The notes under the pieces: generated by a model | Told to the model about the DNA's origin: nothing | What the model saw: only the letters and a program-made list of their open reading frames with translations | Database searches by the model: none | Made by a program: the position numbers and the translations under genes | NCBI RefSeq assembly: GCF_038039215.1 | Contig: NZ_JBBPCL010000001.1 | Span: forward strand, 1,674,001-1,738,000 | DNA from: Pseudonocardia sp. T1-2H | Lineage (GTDB): Bacteria; Actinomycetota; Actinomycetes; Mycobacteriales; Pseudonocardiaceae | Length of the DNA: 64,000 nucleotides | Reading direction: 5' to 3' | Part shown: positions 1 to 8,624 of the stretch, piece by piece | How positions within the stretch are numbered: position 1 is the stretch's first letter | Layout: every line of letters starts with the position of its first letter

Positions 1-877
1 TGCGGTGGCCGAGCTGGCGGCCCAAGGCCACCGATCCCACGACGCCGCCGGTGAGGACGGACCCGACGGTGCTGATCGCGGCCGCCGGCGCCTCCTTGGC
101 GGCCACGGCGCCGCCGTTGGACTGCATGACGAGCAGCGGGCCACGCAACCCGTTGTCCCGCAGCGAGGTCTCGAGGGTGCCGAGGTAGTCCCGTAAGCCG
201 GGCCCGATCTGGGTGCTCATGATCGTGGTGGCGTTACGGGCGAACTCGCGGATGCGTGGGCTGACCTCGGAGGACAGTGCGACGAAGAGGTTCGGGTCCT
301 CTTCGGCGATCAGCTCGCGCAGCCGGTGCTCGTGCACCGGGTTGCGGAAGGACCACAGCAGCGAGACGGCGATGGCGGCGACGCCGTCCGCGATCAGGGA
401 GCGGATCGCGGCGCGGGCCTCCTCCTCGTCCAGCCCGACGACCACGGTGCCGTCCCGGTCGACCCGCTCGGTGACCTCGAGCGCGTGCCGCTTGGGCAGC
501 AGCGCGTGGTCCTTGTTCTGCCCGAGCACGTGCTGCAGCTCGTGCGGCGAGCGGCCCAGGTAGCGGCCCTCGACGTTCATGATGAAGATCGAGTCGCGGT
601 GGCCCTTGGTGGTGAGGAATCCGACCGGTGGCACGTTGCCCATGACCAGCGCGTTGAGCGACGAGGTCGTGCCGTGCGCGATGTGGTGGGTCTCCGCCAG
701 CATCTCCGGCAGGGTCTTCCCGAGCTGCTCGGCCAATAGGGCGAGGACGTCGAGCACGCCCCGCGAGTAGTCCGGCGGGGTGGACGGGGACTTCGCGGCG
801 AGCACGGTCCCGGCGTCGTCGTCGAGCACGGCGTCGGTGAACGTGCCGCCCACGTCCACGCCGATGACATAGGCCAT
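1..877 (-). CDS. hyuA: Hydantoinase A / oxoprolinase family protein, N-terminal part (runs off the window)
   Basis: Reading leftward from an ATG at 877, 292 codons are open to the window edge, so only the N-terminal part is present. The start IGVDVGGTFTDAVLDD (about residues 4-19) is the actin-like ATP-binding motif of the Hydant_A_N domain, and GTTSSLNALV follows at about 68-77. Members of this family are ATP-dependent hydantoinases or oxoprolinases that open lactam rings, or subunits of acetophenone and acetone carboxylases; the visible part cannot separate these. A GAAGGAG ribosome site lies about 8 nt upstream. The gene is transcribed divergently from the 1021 monooxygenase operon and shares its operator region, so it probably serves the same catabolic pathway. 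Confidence 0.9.
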   Translation of the reverse strand, partial: MAYVIGVDVGGTFTDAVLDDDAGTVLAAKSPSTPPDYSRGVLDVLALLAEQLGKTLPEMLAETHHIAHGTTSSLNALVMGNVPPVGFLTTKGHRDSIFIMNVEGRYLGRSPHELQHVLGQNKDHALLPKRHALEVTERVDRDGTVVVGLDEEEARAAIRSLIADGVAAIAVSLLWSFRNPVHEHRLRELIAEEDPNLFVALSSEVSPRIREFARNATTIMSTQIGPGLRDYLGTLETSLRDNGLRGPLLVMQSNGGAVAAKEAPAAAISTVGSVLTGGVVGSVALGRQLGHR

Positions 878-912
878 GGCTGGCGCTCCTTCGCGCAGTG
901 AGGTGACTGACG

Positions 913-991
913 GTTGCGTAGACTATTCAACAGCTACGACAGGGTCAACTTTGACTTTTGGGCTGCGGTGCCGTCGAATAGTCGACGCAAC
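913..991. promoter_or_regulatory. Divergent promoter with paired 19-bp operator-like inverted repeat
   Basis: The left arm GTTGCGTAGACTATTCAAC (913-931) and the right arm at 973-991 are reverse complements at 17 of 19 positions, with centres 60 bp apart. Between them lie two smaller palindromic elements, GTCAACTTTGAC (944-955) and, just to the right, the perfect palindrome GTCAATTGAC (993-1002). On the minus strand TTGACC (943-948), a 17-bp spacer and TAGTCT (920-925) form a plausible promoter for hyuA, with its -10 inside the left arm. TTGACT (951-956) may serve the plus-strand operon, with the right arm over its -10 region. A regulator binding both arms could repress both directions. The TetR gene at 4917 is the nearest candidate, by inference only. 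Confidence 0.7.
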
Positions 992-1020
992 AGTCAATTG
1001 ACGCCATCGGAGGTCCGGTG

Positions 1021-2544
1021 ATGCAGCCACGACGAGTCGCGGTGCTGGGCGGGGGCCCGGGCGGGCTCTACGTCGCGCGCCTGCTGAAGCTCGCGTACCC
1101 CGCGTGCGAGGTCCGCGTGTACGAGCAGGGGGATCCGGACACGACGTTCGGGTTCGGGGTCGGGCTCGCCGCCGGCACGCAGCGCAAGCTCGAGGCCGCG
1201 GATCCCGACACGCTGCGCGAGCTGGTCGCGGGCGGCCTGCGGCACGACATGACGATGCAGGTCGGGGGACACGTCGCCCGGGTGCGTAACGACCGGCTGA
1301 TCGGCATCGCCCGCACCGAGCTCCTCGCCGTGCTGCAACGGCACGCCGAGAAGGCCGGCGTCGAGCTCGAGTTCGGCGGCCGACGCAGGGCCGAGGAGCT
1401 CGACGCGGACGTTATTGTCGCCGCGGATGGCGTGTCGAGCGCGACCCGCGAGAACGGCGCGTTCGGCGGGCAGGTCGAGGTCGGCAAGGGCCTCTACCTG
1501 TGGTGCGGTACCGAGTTCGCGCTCGACGCCGCGGTGTTCGCGCCGGTCGAGACCGAGCACGGGGTCTTCGTCACGCACGCCTATCCCTACTCGGGCGGCC
1601 GCTCGACCTTCTTGATCGAGACCGACGAGGAGACCTGGCGTCGCGTGGGGTTCGACGTCACCACTGCGGCGTTGGAGTCCGACGGCACGCCGTTCGACGC
1701 CTCCGACGAGACCTCCCTGCGGTACCTGGAGCAGGTCTTCGCCGAGCAGCTGCGCGGCCGTCCGCTGATCGGGAACCGGACGCGCTGGCTGCGCTTTCGC
1801 ACCGTCCGCTGCGACCGCTGGGCGCAGGGGAACACGGTGCTGTTGGGCGACGCCGCGCACACCGCCCACTTCTCCATCGGCTCCGGCACCAAGCTGGCGA
1901 TGGAGGACGCGATCGCGCTGGTCGAGGCGCTGCGGGAGGCCCCGGACGTCGCTACCGCGTTCACCCGGTACGAGGAGGTCCGACGCCCCGCGGTCGAGCG
2001 GCTGCAGGAGCTGGCCCGGCGCAGTCAGCTGTGGTGGGAGTCGTTCCCGTCGCGCACCCGGCTGCCGGTGGAGCGCCTGATGGTGGCGTACATGTCCCGG
2101 GCGGGGAACGTCCCGCTGGACCGGTTCGCCCAGACTAGCCCTGACATCGTCGACGCGGCCCTGCGCCAGTACGGCAGCGGGCAGCCCACGGCGGGCGAGC
2201 TCGTGGACTGGGTGCTCGACCGGCCGCTCACCCACGGGGACCGGTCGTTCTCGAACCGCACCGCCGTCCCCGAGCTGCAGCGGCTGGTTGCCGACCTCGG
2301 CGACCCCTGGTCGCCGGAAGGGGACGCGCTGGTCGCGCGGGCCCGCGGAACGGACGGCGTGCTGATTACCGGGTCCGCGGCCCGCCCGGCTCTGCTCACC
2401 CGGCTCGACCTGGCCGAACGGATCCGGCTGGAGACCGGCGCGTTGACCGCGGTGCAGGGACCGGCCGCGCTGCGCGACGATCTCGCCGCCGGGTTGGTCA
2501 GCGGCCGCACCGATCTGGTGGCGCTCACCGAGGAGATCGCATGA
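1021..2544 (+). CDS. FAD-dependent aryl-CoA hydroxylase (salicylyl-CoA 5-hydroxylase-like)
   Basis: A 507-residue group A flavoprotein monooxygenase. GGGPGG at 10-15 is the FAD Rossmann motif, and GDAAH at 276-280 followed by TAHFSIGSGTKLAMEDA is the second FAD/ribityl motif. That motif is shared with salicylyl-CoA 5-hydroxylase and the monooxygenase part of 2-aminobenzoyl-CoA monooxygenase/reductase. The ATG at 1021 is preferred over GTG 1018 because GGAGG (1009-1013) is 7 nt away. Its stop overlaps the next gene's ATG (ATGA), so it is coupled to the acyl-AMP ligase, suggesting that the ring is hydroxylated as an activated acid. It is a paralogue of the gene at 17159, so it may act on a different aromatic or heteroaromatic acid. 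Confidence 0.85.
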   Translation: MQPRRVAVLGGGPGGLYVARLLKLAYPACEVRVYEQGDPDTTFGFGVGLAAGTQRKLEAADPDTLRELVAGGLRHDMTMQVGGHVARVRNDRLIGIARTELLAVLQRHAEKAGVELEFGGRRRAEELDADVIVAADGVSSATRENGAFGGQVEVGKGLYLWCGTEFALDAAVFAPVETEHGVFVTHAYPYSGGRSTFLIETDEETWRRVGFDVTTAALESDGTPFDASDETSLRYLEQVFAEQLRGRPLIGNRTRWLRFRTVRCDRWAQGNTVLLGDAAHTAHFSIGSGTKLAMEDAIALVEALREAPDVATAFTRYEEVRRPAVERLQELARRSQLWWESFPSRTRLPVERLMVAYMSRAGNVPLDRFAQTSPDIVDAALRQYGSGQPTAGELVDWVLDRPLTHGDRSFSNRTAVPELQRLVADLGDPWSPEGDALVARARGTDGVLITGSAARPALLTRLDLAERIRLETGALTAVQGPAALRDDLAAGLVSGRTDLVALTEEIA

Positions 2545-4175
2545 CACTCGTCCCGTACCCCGAGGCAGCCGTCCGCCGATACCGCGAGGCGGGCCTGTGG
2601 GGTACCGCCACGATCGCCACCGAGTTCCACCGGATCGCGCGCGCCCACCCGGACCGGGACGCCGTCGTCGCGCTGGAGGGGCGGCTCACCTTCGCCGAGC
2701 TCGACCAGCGGACCGACCTCCTCGCCGCGGGGCTGGCCGGGTTGGGGTTGCGGCCCGGTGATCCGGTGCTGTTCCAGCTCGCCAACCGGCTCGAGGCCGT
2801 GGTCGCCTGGTACGGCGTGCTCAAGGCCGGGCTGATCCCCGTGGCCACGCTCGCCGCGCACCGCGGACACGAGATCGGCGAGATCAGCCGCCGCGTCGGC
2901 GCGGTCGCCCACCTGATCGAAGCGGAAGGGCGCGGCTTCGACCTCGTCGGGTTCGCCCAGGAGCAGCGGCGCGACCACCCGACGCTCCGGCACGTGCTCG
3001 TCCTGGGCGACGACCCGCGCGGCGTGCCGATCGCCGCACTCGGTCGGGACAAGGACCCCGCCGACGCCCGCGCCCTGGTCGAGAAGATCCAGAGGGACAT
3101 CGACCCCGATGCCGTGGCCGTCTACCAGCTCTCGGGCGGCACCACCGGCGTGCCCAAGGTGATCCCTCGTCTGCACGCCGAGTACTGGTACAACGCCGCC
3201 GAGTACGCCCGGTCCTGGGGCTGGACCTGCGAGACCCGGGTCGCGCATCTGATCCCGATCATCCACAACGCCGGCATCGTCTGTGCGGTCCACGGTCCGC
3301 ACAGTGTCGGCGCCTGCCTCGTCCTCGGCACCCCCGACCTCGACGAGTCGCTCCCGCTGATGGCCCGCGAGGGCGCCACCCACGTCCTGCTCGGGCACGG
3401 CCATTACCGCGCCGTCGATCATCCCGACTTCGACGCCGCCGCCAAGGCGCTGACCCAGCTCGTCCTGTCCGGCAGCAAGGTCCCGCCCGCGCTGTTCGAC
3501 GCTCTGGAGGCCCGGGGGCTCTGGTCGGGGCAGCTGTTCGGGATGGGCGAGGGGCTGTTCCTGACGACCCGGCCCGGCGCGCCGCGGGAGGCGCGACTGA
3601 CGACGGTGGGGACCCCGCTGTCCGTGCTTGACGAGGTGCGGATCCTGGATCCCGGTTCCGAGGCCGACGTCGCCGAGGGGGAGGTCGGCGAGCTGTGCGC
3701 GCGCGGTCCGTACACGCTGCCCGGCTACTTCGACGCACCCGAGCACAACGCCCGTGCCTTCACCTCCGACGGCTTCTACCGCACCGGCGACCTGGCCGCG
3801 TTCGTGACGATCGAGGGCGAGCGGTACGTCTCCATCGAGGGCCGGCTCAAGGACCTGATCAACCGCGGCGGCGAGAAGATCAACGCCGAGGAAGTGGAGC
3901 TGCTCCTGCTCCGTCACCCGCGGATCACGGCGGTCGCCGTCGTGCCGATGCCGGACCCGCGGCTCGGCGAACGGACCTGCGCCTACGTGGTGGTGGAGGG
4001 CGCGGAGCTGACCTTGTTCGAGGTGCGGGAGCACTTCGCCGCCCTCGAGGTCGCCAAGTTCAAGTGGCCCGAACGCATCGAACACCTCCCCGAGATCCCC
4101 CGCACCCTCGTCGGCAAGACGGACAAGAAGCGCCTGGCCGCCGACATCGCCCAGAAAGTGAGTACCGCCCAGTGA
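2541..4175 (+). CDS. Acyl-AMP ligase, 2,3-dihydroxybenzoate/salicylate-AMP ligase type
   Basis: A 544-residue ANL-superfamily adenylating enzyme related to EntE/DhbE. The phosphate-binding loop LSGGTTGVPK is at about 197-206, and GMGEG follows in the substrate pocket region. YRTGD and GRLKDLINRGGEKI (about 434-447) are the hinge and A8 motifs. VGKTDKKRL (about 523-531) carries the catalytic A10 lysine. It overlaps the upstream hydroxylase by 4 nt and the downstream isomerase GTG also overlaps its stop. It probably activates an aromatic carboxylic acid to the acyl-AMP (and possibly the CoA ester) for the 1021 hydroxylase. Whether it makes free acyl-CoA itself or needs a partner transferase cannot be read from sequence; no CoA-transferring partner lies in this cassette. 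Confidence 0.88.
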   Translation: MTLVPYPEAAVRRYREAGLWGTATIATEFHRIARAHPDRDAVVALEGRLTFAELDQRTDLLAAGLAGLGLRPGDPVLFQLANRLEAVVAWYGVLKAGLIPVATLAAHRGHEIGEISRRVGAVAHLIEAEGRGFDLVGFAQEQRRDHPTLRHVLVLGDDPRGVPIAALGRDKDPADARALVEKIQRDIDPDAVAVYQLSGGTTGVPKVIPRLHAEYWYNAAEYARSWGWTCETRVAHLIPIIHNAGIVCAVHGPHSVGACLVLGTPDLDESLPLMAREGATHVLLGHGHYRAVDHPDFDAAAKALTQLVLSGSKVPPALFDALEARGLWSGQLFGMGEGLFLTTRPGAPREARLTTVGTPLSVLDEVRILDPGSEADVAEGEVGELCARGPYTLPGYFDAPEHNARAFTSDGFYRTGDLAAFVTIEGERYVSIEGRLKDLINRGGEKINAEEVELLLLRHPRITAVAVVPMPDPRLGERTCAYVVVEGAELTLFEVREHFAALEVAKFKWPERIEHLPEIPRTLVGKTDKKRLAADIAQKVSTAQ

Positions 4176-4894
4176 CACACCGGATCGGGCTGGTCGTCCC
4201 CAGCTCCAATGTGACGGTCGAGACCGAGATCCCGGCCCTGCTCGGCCGCCACGCCGAGAGCTTCTCCTTCCACTCCAGCCGGATGCGGATGCACCAGGTG
4301 TCGCCGGAGGAGCTCAAGGCGATGAACGCCCAGCGCGAGCGCTGCGTCGACGAGCTGGCCGACGCCCACGTCGACGCCCTGCTCTACGCCTGCCTCGTCG
4401 CGCTGATGGCCCAGGGGCCCGGCGAGCACCAACGTGTGGAGAAGGCCGTCCGCGTCCAGCTCCCGGACACCCCGATCCTCTCCAGCGCCGGCGCCCTGGT
4501 CGACGGGCTCAATGCGCTCGGCGCCCGCCGGATCGGGCTGGTCACGCCCTACATGCGACCCCTCGCAGAGCAGGTCGTGGCTTACCTGGAGGCCGAGGGG
4601 TTCACCGTCGTCGACTGGGCAGCGCTCGAGGTCGGGGACAACACCGAGGTCGGGTGCATCCCCGGGGACCGGGTCATGGAGGCCGCCCGGGGCCTCGACC
4701 TGACCGGCGCGGACGCCCTGGTCATCTCCGCCTGCGTGCAGATGCCCTCGCTCAACCTCGTCGCCCCGGCCGAGGAGGAGTTCGGGCTGCCGGTGCTCTC
4801 TGCCGCCACGGCGGGGGCGTACGCGCTGCTCACCGGCCTCGGCCTCGACCCGGTGCTGCCCGGCGCGGGACGGCTGCTCGCGGGGAGCCGGTGA
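4172..4894 (+). CDS. Maleate cis-trans isomerase / Asp-Glu racemase superfamily
   Basis: A 240-residue protein starting at GTG 4172, which overlaps the stop of the ligase. It has the two-cysteine pattern of the maleate isomerase / arylmalonate decarboxylase group: Cys74 in LLYACLVALM and Cys188 in ISACVQMPS, close to the catalytic pair of maleate isomerases. The N-terminus GLVVPSSNVTVETE is typical of the maleate isomerase subgroup. Maleate isomerase converts maleate to fumarate, so its presence suggests that the pathway of cassette 1 ends in maleate, as in the nicotinate maleamate pathway. An arylmalonate-decarboxylase-like or racemase activity is the alternative. Confidence 0.8.
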   Translation: MTHRIGLVVPSSNVTVETEIPALLGRHAESFSFHSSRMRMHQVSPEELKAMNAQRERCVDELADAHVDALLYACLVALMAQGPGEHQRVEKAVRVQLPDTPILSSAGALVDGLNALGARRIGLVTPYMRPLAEQVVAYLEAEGFTVVDWAALEVGDNTEVGCIPGDRVMEAARGLDLTGADALVISACVQMPSLNLVAPAEEEFGLPVLSAATAGAYALLTGLGLDPVLPGAGRLLAGSR

Positions 4895-4916
4895 CACCGG
4901 CCCCTACCATCAGCAC

Positions 4917-5627
4917 ATGAGCGGCAACGGGACCGGGCGCAAGCGCGGCGGGGCGAGCACGGCCCGCCGGGAGCTGGTGGAGAACGAACTCTACGAGCAC
5001 GCGACACGGCTGTTCGCCGAGCGTGGCTTCGCCGGCACCAGCCTGCAGGACATCGCCGACGCCCTGGGCATCACCCGGCCTGCCCTCTACTACTACGTCA
5101 AGAGCAAGGACGAGCTGCTGGCCAAGCTGGTCACCGAGGTAACCAGCGGGCCGCTCGACGAGCTCACCGCGCTGGTGGCGCGCGGGCTCGGCCCCATCGC
5201 GACGCTGCGCGGGATCGTCGAGGTTCTCGTGCGCCGTCGGGCCACCCAGCCCGAGCGGTTCCGGCTGCTCATCCGCTCCGAGGCCGAGCTGCCCGCGGAG
5301 CTGACGGCGGCCTATGACGAGGGCCGCCGCGCGGTACTGAAGACCATCGCCGGCGTGATCGACGACGGCGTGCGCGCCGGCGTGTTCCGGCCGGTCGACG
5401 CCCGGGTCGCGGCCCTCGGCGTGCTCGGCATGTGCAACTGGGTGGCCTGGTGGTTCCACCCGGGTGGCCGCTACAGCGCCGAAGGCGTGATTGAGCAGCT
5501 CGCCGACATGGCCGTCGCCGCCCTGCAGCGCCCCGAGCACCAGGTTCCCGGCGGTGAGGGCCCCGCCGCGGCGATCAAGCTCCTGCGGCAGGACCTCGAC
5601 CACCTCGAGCGCACCCTCGACCTCTGA
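4917..5627 (+). CDS. TetR/AcrR-family transcriptional regulator
   Basis: A 236-residue protein with an N-terminal TetR helix-turn-helix at about residues 25-70 (ATRLFAERGFAGTSLQDIAD, then ITRPALYYYVKSKDELL). The C-terminal ligand domain is followed by a short extension. It lies 22 nt after the maleate-isomerase-like gene and ahead of the VOC gene, in the same direction. By position it is the likely regulator of cassette 1, possibly responding to an aryl-CoA or the free acid as in other aromatic catabolic clusters. The inverted repeat at 913-991 and the direct repeats at 5678-5705 are candidate binding sites. Confidence 0.9.
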   Translation: MSGNGTGRKRGGASTARRELVENELYEHATRLFAERGFAGTSLQDIADALGITRPALYYYVKSKDELLAKLVTEVTSGPLDELTALVARGLGPIATLRGIVEVLVRRRATQPERFRLLIRSEAELPAELTAAYDEGRRAVLKTIAGVIDDGVRAGVFRPVDARVAALGVLGMCNWVAWWFHPGGRYSAEGVIEQLADMAVAALQRPEHQVPGGEGPAAAIKLLRQDLDHLERTLDL

Positions 5628-5677
5628 CGACTCGCGCCGACGGGTCCGGGACCTCGTGCGCGCGGCATATCGTCTGT

Positions 5678-5705
5678 AGCGTCAAACTATGGACTCAAGC
5701 GTCAA
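5678..5705. promoter_or_regulatory. Promoter region with AGCGTCAA direct repeat
   Basis: The octamer AGCGTCAA occurs at 5678-5685 and 5698-5705, exactly 20 bp (about two helical turns) apart. It lies in the 129-bp gap between the TetR gene and the VOC gene. This fits a regulator bound on one DNA face. No convincing -10/-35 pair could be fixed. Confidence 0.35.
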
Positions 5706-5756
5706 TCACGGCGTAGGGTCGTGGGTGAGCACCGCAAGACCGTCACGGAGGTACTG

Positions 5757-6428
5757 ATGACAGAGCTGGACCACCGGGTACGGGGGGTCGACCACGTCGC
5801 GTTCCCCACCTTCGACCCCGCGGCCACGGTGCGCTTCTACCGGGACGTCCTCGGCTTCCCGGTGGTGCACTCGATCTGCGCCGCGGGCTGGGGGCCGGAG
5901 GACCACCCGGACTTCATCCACTTCTTCTTCGACATCGGCAACGACGACCGGATCGCCTTCTTTTACTACTTCGGCACCGACACCTCGCTCGGCGGACCCG
6001 AAGGGGCGAAGGGGGACGTCTACGGCCGCTTCGGCGCCGACGTGCCCGAGTACTTCGTCCGGTCCCGGCACCTCGCCATCCACGTGGAGAACGAGGAGGA
6101 CCTGCTGGAGTACCGCCGCCGGCTCGACGCCAGCGACTGGCCGGTGGAGATGCAGATCCAGCACGAGACGATCGAGTCGATCTACACCCACGACCCGAAC
6201 GGCTACTTCTTCGAGATCACCCGCGCGATGCGGCCGGTCACGTCGCAGGAGGACCTCGACGCGAACCTCACGATCGACGCCCTGCTGGACGTCGTCGCGC
6301 AGCCGGAGCCGAGCTTCGGGAAGTTGTTGGCGCGCAAGGCCGAGCTGATCGTCGAGCGGCTCGGGGGACGGCAGCCTGCGGAGCAGGCGGGGTGGGTAAG
6401 TACAGCGGACTGGGAGCCGGCCCGGTGA
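5757..6428 (+). CDS. VOC-superfamily protein, glyoxalase / type I extradiol dioxygenase-like
   Basis: The ATG at 5757 is chosen over an in-frame GTG at 5721 because CGGAGG sits just upstream. The 223-residue protein opens with VDHVAFPTFDPAATVRFYRD, the first beta-alpha-beta-beta-beta module. His13, a His in SRHLAIHV (105 or 109) and Glu153 in YFFEI fit the 2-His-1-carboxylate metal site of vicinal oxygen chelate enzymes. A tail of about 65 residues follows the fold. It starts the second block of cassette 1 and is coupled to the next gene by a 4-nt overlap. A ring-cleaving dioxygenase for the hydroxylated intermediate is attractive, but lyase or isomerase roles are equally possible for this fold. 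Confidence 0.8.
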   Translation: MTELDHRVRGVDHVAFPTFDPAATVRFYRDVLGFPVVHSICAAGWGPEDHPDFIHFFFDIGNDDRIAFFYYFGTDTSLGGPEGAKGDVYGRFGADVPEYFVRSRHLAIHVENEEDLLEYRRRLDASDWPVEMQIQHETIESIYTHDPNGYFFEITRAMRPVTSQEDLDANLTIDALLDVVAQPEPSFGKLLARKAELIVERLGGRQPAEQAGWVSTADWEPAR

Positions 6429-6673
6429 CGACCCTCTACGTGCTAGACGTCCCGGAGAACACCGCCGTCGCGAAGGTCGCCGCCGAGGACCCGTCCGTGA
6501 CCGTCGGCCAGATCGGTCCGTACTTCGTGATCACCGCCGACGGTCCGATCGTGATCGACCGCCGCGCGGCGGGCTGCCGGCACGCGGTCTGGTACTCGTG
6601 CGTCGCGGGGGTGGCCCGGGACGGCCGGATCACCCAGCACGACAAGGACGCGCTGCGGGTGGAGCCGGCATGA
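6425..6673 (+). CDS. Small conserved-looking protein of unknown function (82 aa)
   Basis: It starts at GTG 6425, overlapping the VOC stop, and its own stop overlaps the next ATG (ATGA), so it is translationally coupled on both sides. The product has no signal peptide or membrane segment. A GPYFVITADGPIVIDR stretch is followed by two cysteines (AAGCRHAVWYSCVAGV). No family was recognised. The coupling suggests an accessory subunit or small enzyme of the same pathway rather than a spurious frame. Confidence 0.65.
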   Translation: MTTLYVLDVPENTAVAKVAAEDPSVTVGQIGPYFVITADGPIVIDRRAAGCRHAVWYSCVAGVARDGRITQHDKDALRVEPA

Positions 6674-7911
6674 CCGGGCGCTTGGGGGCGGGCCGCTACC
6701 TCGCGGCGGAGGAGCGGCCCACCTCGACGGTCACGTCCGTCCACGAGCTGACCACGTCGGACGGGGCGACCGTCCGCGGTGTGCTGGCCACCGTGCCCGG
6801 CGCGCGGACCGTGGTGTGCCTGATGCACCCGCGCCAGGACGTCACGCACCATCCGCTCGTCCCGCTGCTGCTGCAGTCCGGGGTCGCGGTGTGGACCCAA
6901 CACACCCGGTCGGTGAACAACGACCTGACCCTGGTCCACGAGCAGGCCCTGCTCGACGTCGCCGCCGGGCAGGTCTTCCTGCGCGACACCGGCTTCGAGC
7001 ACGTGGTCGTGCTCGGGCACTCCGGTGGCGGCACCCTGTTCGCCTACTACCTCGAGCAGGCGGCGCTCGCCCCCGGGGCCCGGATCGCCACTACCCCCGG
7101 CGGTCGGCTGACGAAGTTGGCCGACGCCGCCATGCCCTTGGCCGACGGCGCGATCTTCCTCGCCCCGCACCCCGGCCAGGGCAAGCTGCTGCTGGCTTGC
7201 ATCGATCCCTCGGTCGCCGACGAGACGGACCCCCTGGCGGTCGTGCCCGAGATGGACCCGTGGAACCCGGCGAACGGGTTCGCGGAGCCGCCGCAGAGCT
7301 CCTCGTACACACCGGAGTTCCTGGCGCGCTACCGTGCCGCGCAGCGCGACCGGGTCGCCCGGATCGACGCGGTCGCGCGGCAGGCGCTGGCGCGCACCGC
7401 CGAGGCCCGCGCGGCGTTCAAGGAGTCCGGTGCGGCCGCCGACCGACGACGGTCGCTGGCGCCGACGATCATGACGATCTTCCGCACGGACGCCGACCCG
7501 CGGAACGTCGATCTCTCGCTCGACCCGAGCGAGCGGCCGTACGGCTCCCTGTTCGGCAAGCGCCCAGACCTGATCGACTACGGTCAGGTCGGGTTCGGGC
7601 GGCTCACCACCCCCGAGGCGTGGCTCTCCACCTGGTCCGGGCTCAGCTCGAAGGCGGACTTCGTCCGCTGCGCCCCCGGCGTCACCGCGCCGACGCTGTT
7701 CGTCGAGCTGACCGGCGACCAGGCTGCGTTCCCCGCCGACAGCCGCCGCATGATTACCGCCCTCGGGGCCGGCGACCTCACCGTCGCCACCGTCCGCGGC
7801 CTGCACTTCGGCGGCGCCATCGCCGAGGGCGAGCCCACGGGTAACCAACTTGCCGCCGAGGAGATCCGCGGCTGGCTGGACAAGCGCTTCCCCCTCGCAC
7901 CGCCGATCTGA
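6670..7911 (+). CDS. Alpha/beta hydrolase of cassette 1
   Basis: A 413-residue protein with the nucleophile elbow GHSGGG at 116-121 (Ser118). A late GLHFGG provides a candidate catalytic histidine. It lacks a signal peptide, so it is cytoplasmic. It is larger than simple esterases, with an insertion between the nucleophile and the C-terminal histidine. It is coupled by ATGA to the small protein before it and followed after 33 nt by the AAHS transporter fragment. Possible jobs are hydrolysis of an aryl-CoA thioester after hydroxylation or C-C/amide hydrolysis of a ring-opened intermediate; the sequence does not decide. Confidence 0.82.
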   Translation: MTGRLGAGRYLAAEERPTSTVTSVHELTTSDGATVRGVLATVPGARTVVCLMHPRQDVTHHPLVPLLLQSGVAVWTQHTRSVNNDLTLVHEQALLDVAAGQVFLRDTGFEHVVVLGHSGGGTLFAYYLEQAALAPGARIATTPGGRLTKLADAAMPLADGAIFLAPHPGQGKLLLACIDPSVADETDPLAVVPEMDPWNPANGFAEPPQSSSYTPEFLARYRAAQRDRVARIDAVARQALARTAEARAAFKESGAAADRRRSLAPTIMTIFRTDADPRNVDLSLDPSERPYGSLFGKRPDLIDYGQVGFGRLTTPEAWLSTWSGLSSKADFVRCAPGVTAPTLFVELTGDQAAFPADSRRMITALGAGDLTVATVRGLHFGGAIAEGEPTGNQLAAEEIRGWLDKRFPLAPPI

Positions 7912-7944
7912 GCGGCGGCCTCCACACGGAAAGGCACTGTCGCC

Positions 7945-8511
7945 ATGTCCTCCTCCGCGCCCCCGTCGGCAGCGTCGCGGACCCCGACCAGCGTCCTGCT
8001 GCTCTGCCTCGCGTGCATGACGCTCGAGGGATACGACGTCCTCGCCTACGGAGCCGCCCTGCCGACCATGCTCGCCGACCAGGACTGGGGCCTGACGGTG
8101 GCCCAGGCCGGTGTCCTCGGCAGCCTGACCCCGATCGGGATGCTGGTCGGCGCCGTCCTGGTCGGCCTGCTGACCGACATGCTCGGGCGCCGACGGCTCA
8201 TCCTCGCCAGCGTCGCGGTCTTCTCCCTGGCGATGGTGCTGTGCGGGGTCGCCCCCGGGGTGACGCTGTTCGCTGTCGGACGAGTCCTGGTCGGGATCGG
8301 CGTCGGCGGCGTCCTGCCCTCGATCGCCGCGCTCGTCTTCGAGTACTCGGCGCTGCAGCGGCGCAACCTCAACACCGCGCTCGCTTTTGCCGGGGTCGGC
8401 GTCGGCGGGGCACTCGCCGCCGTCGTCGCGGCCGCCGTCGTCCCGGTGCTCGGTTTTCGCGCCGAGTACCTCGTTGGCGGCCTGGCCGCCCTCGTGTCGC
8501 GCCGTGACTGA
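7945..8511 (+). pseudogene. AAHS-type aromatic acid MFS transporter, truncated after about half its length
   Basis: The first 180 or so residues are a good match to the aromatic acid:H+ symporter family. TM1 carries LEGYDVLAYG (the DGYD-like motif), the loop 2-3 motif is DMLGRRRLIL, and about six membrane helices are predicted. Homologues, including the copy at 13897, are about 450 residues. Here the frame ends at 8511 shortly after EYLVGGLAALVS, and the DNA that follows leads into an integrase remnant. The C-terminal half is absent, so this transporter is probably dead, cut off by insertion and later deletion. Cassette 1 would then lack its own importer in this strain. Confidence 0.85.
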
Positions 8512-8624
8512 TCCGGAGCCGCATGGGCTGAGTGCCGACCTAAGACGCTCGGTGCCGTGTTTGGGCCCGAGGCCGCCGCCCGGAAGGTGGTAGCACAGGC
8601 CGGTTCACGCTTCTCGACCGCTGG

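Noticed and set aside
2025..4178. Long minus-strand open frame opposite the ligase
   Set aside because: Low-complexity, family-free translation lying exactly opposite a gene with full ANL motifs; typical high-GC shadow.
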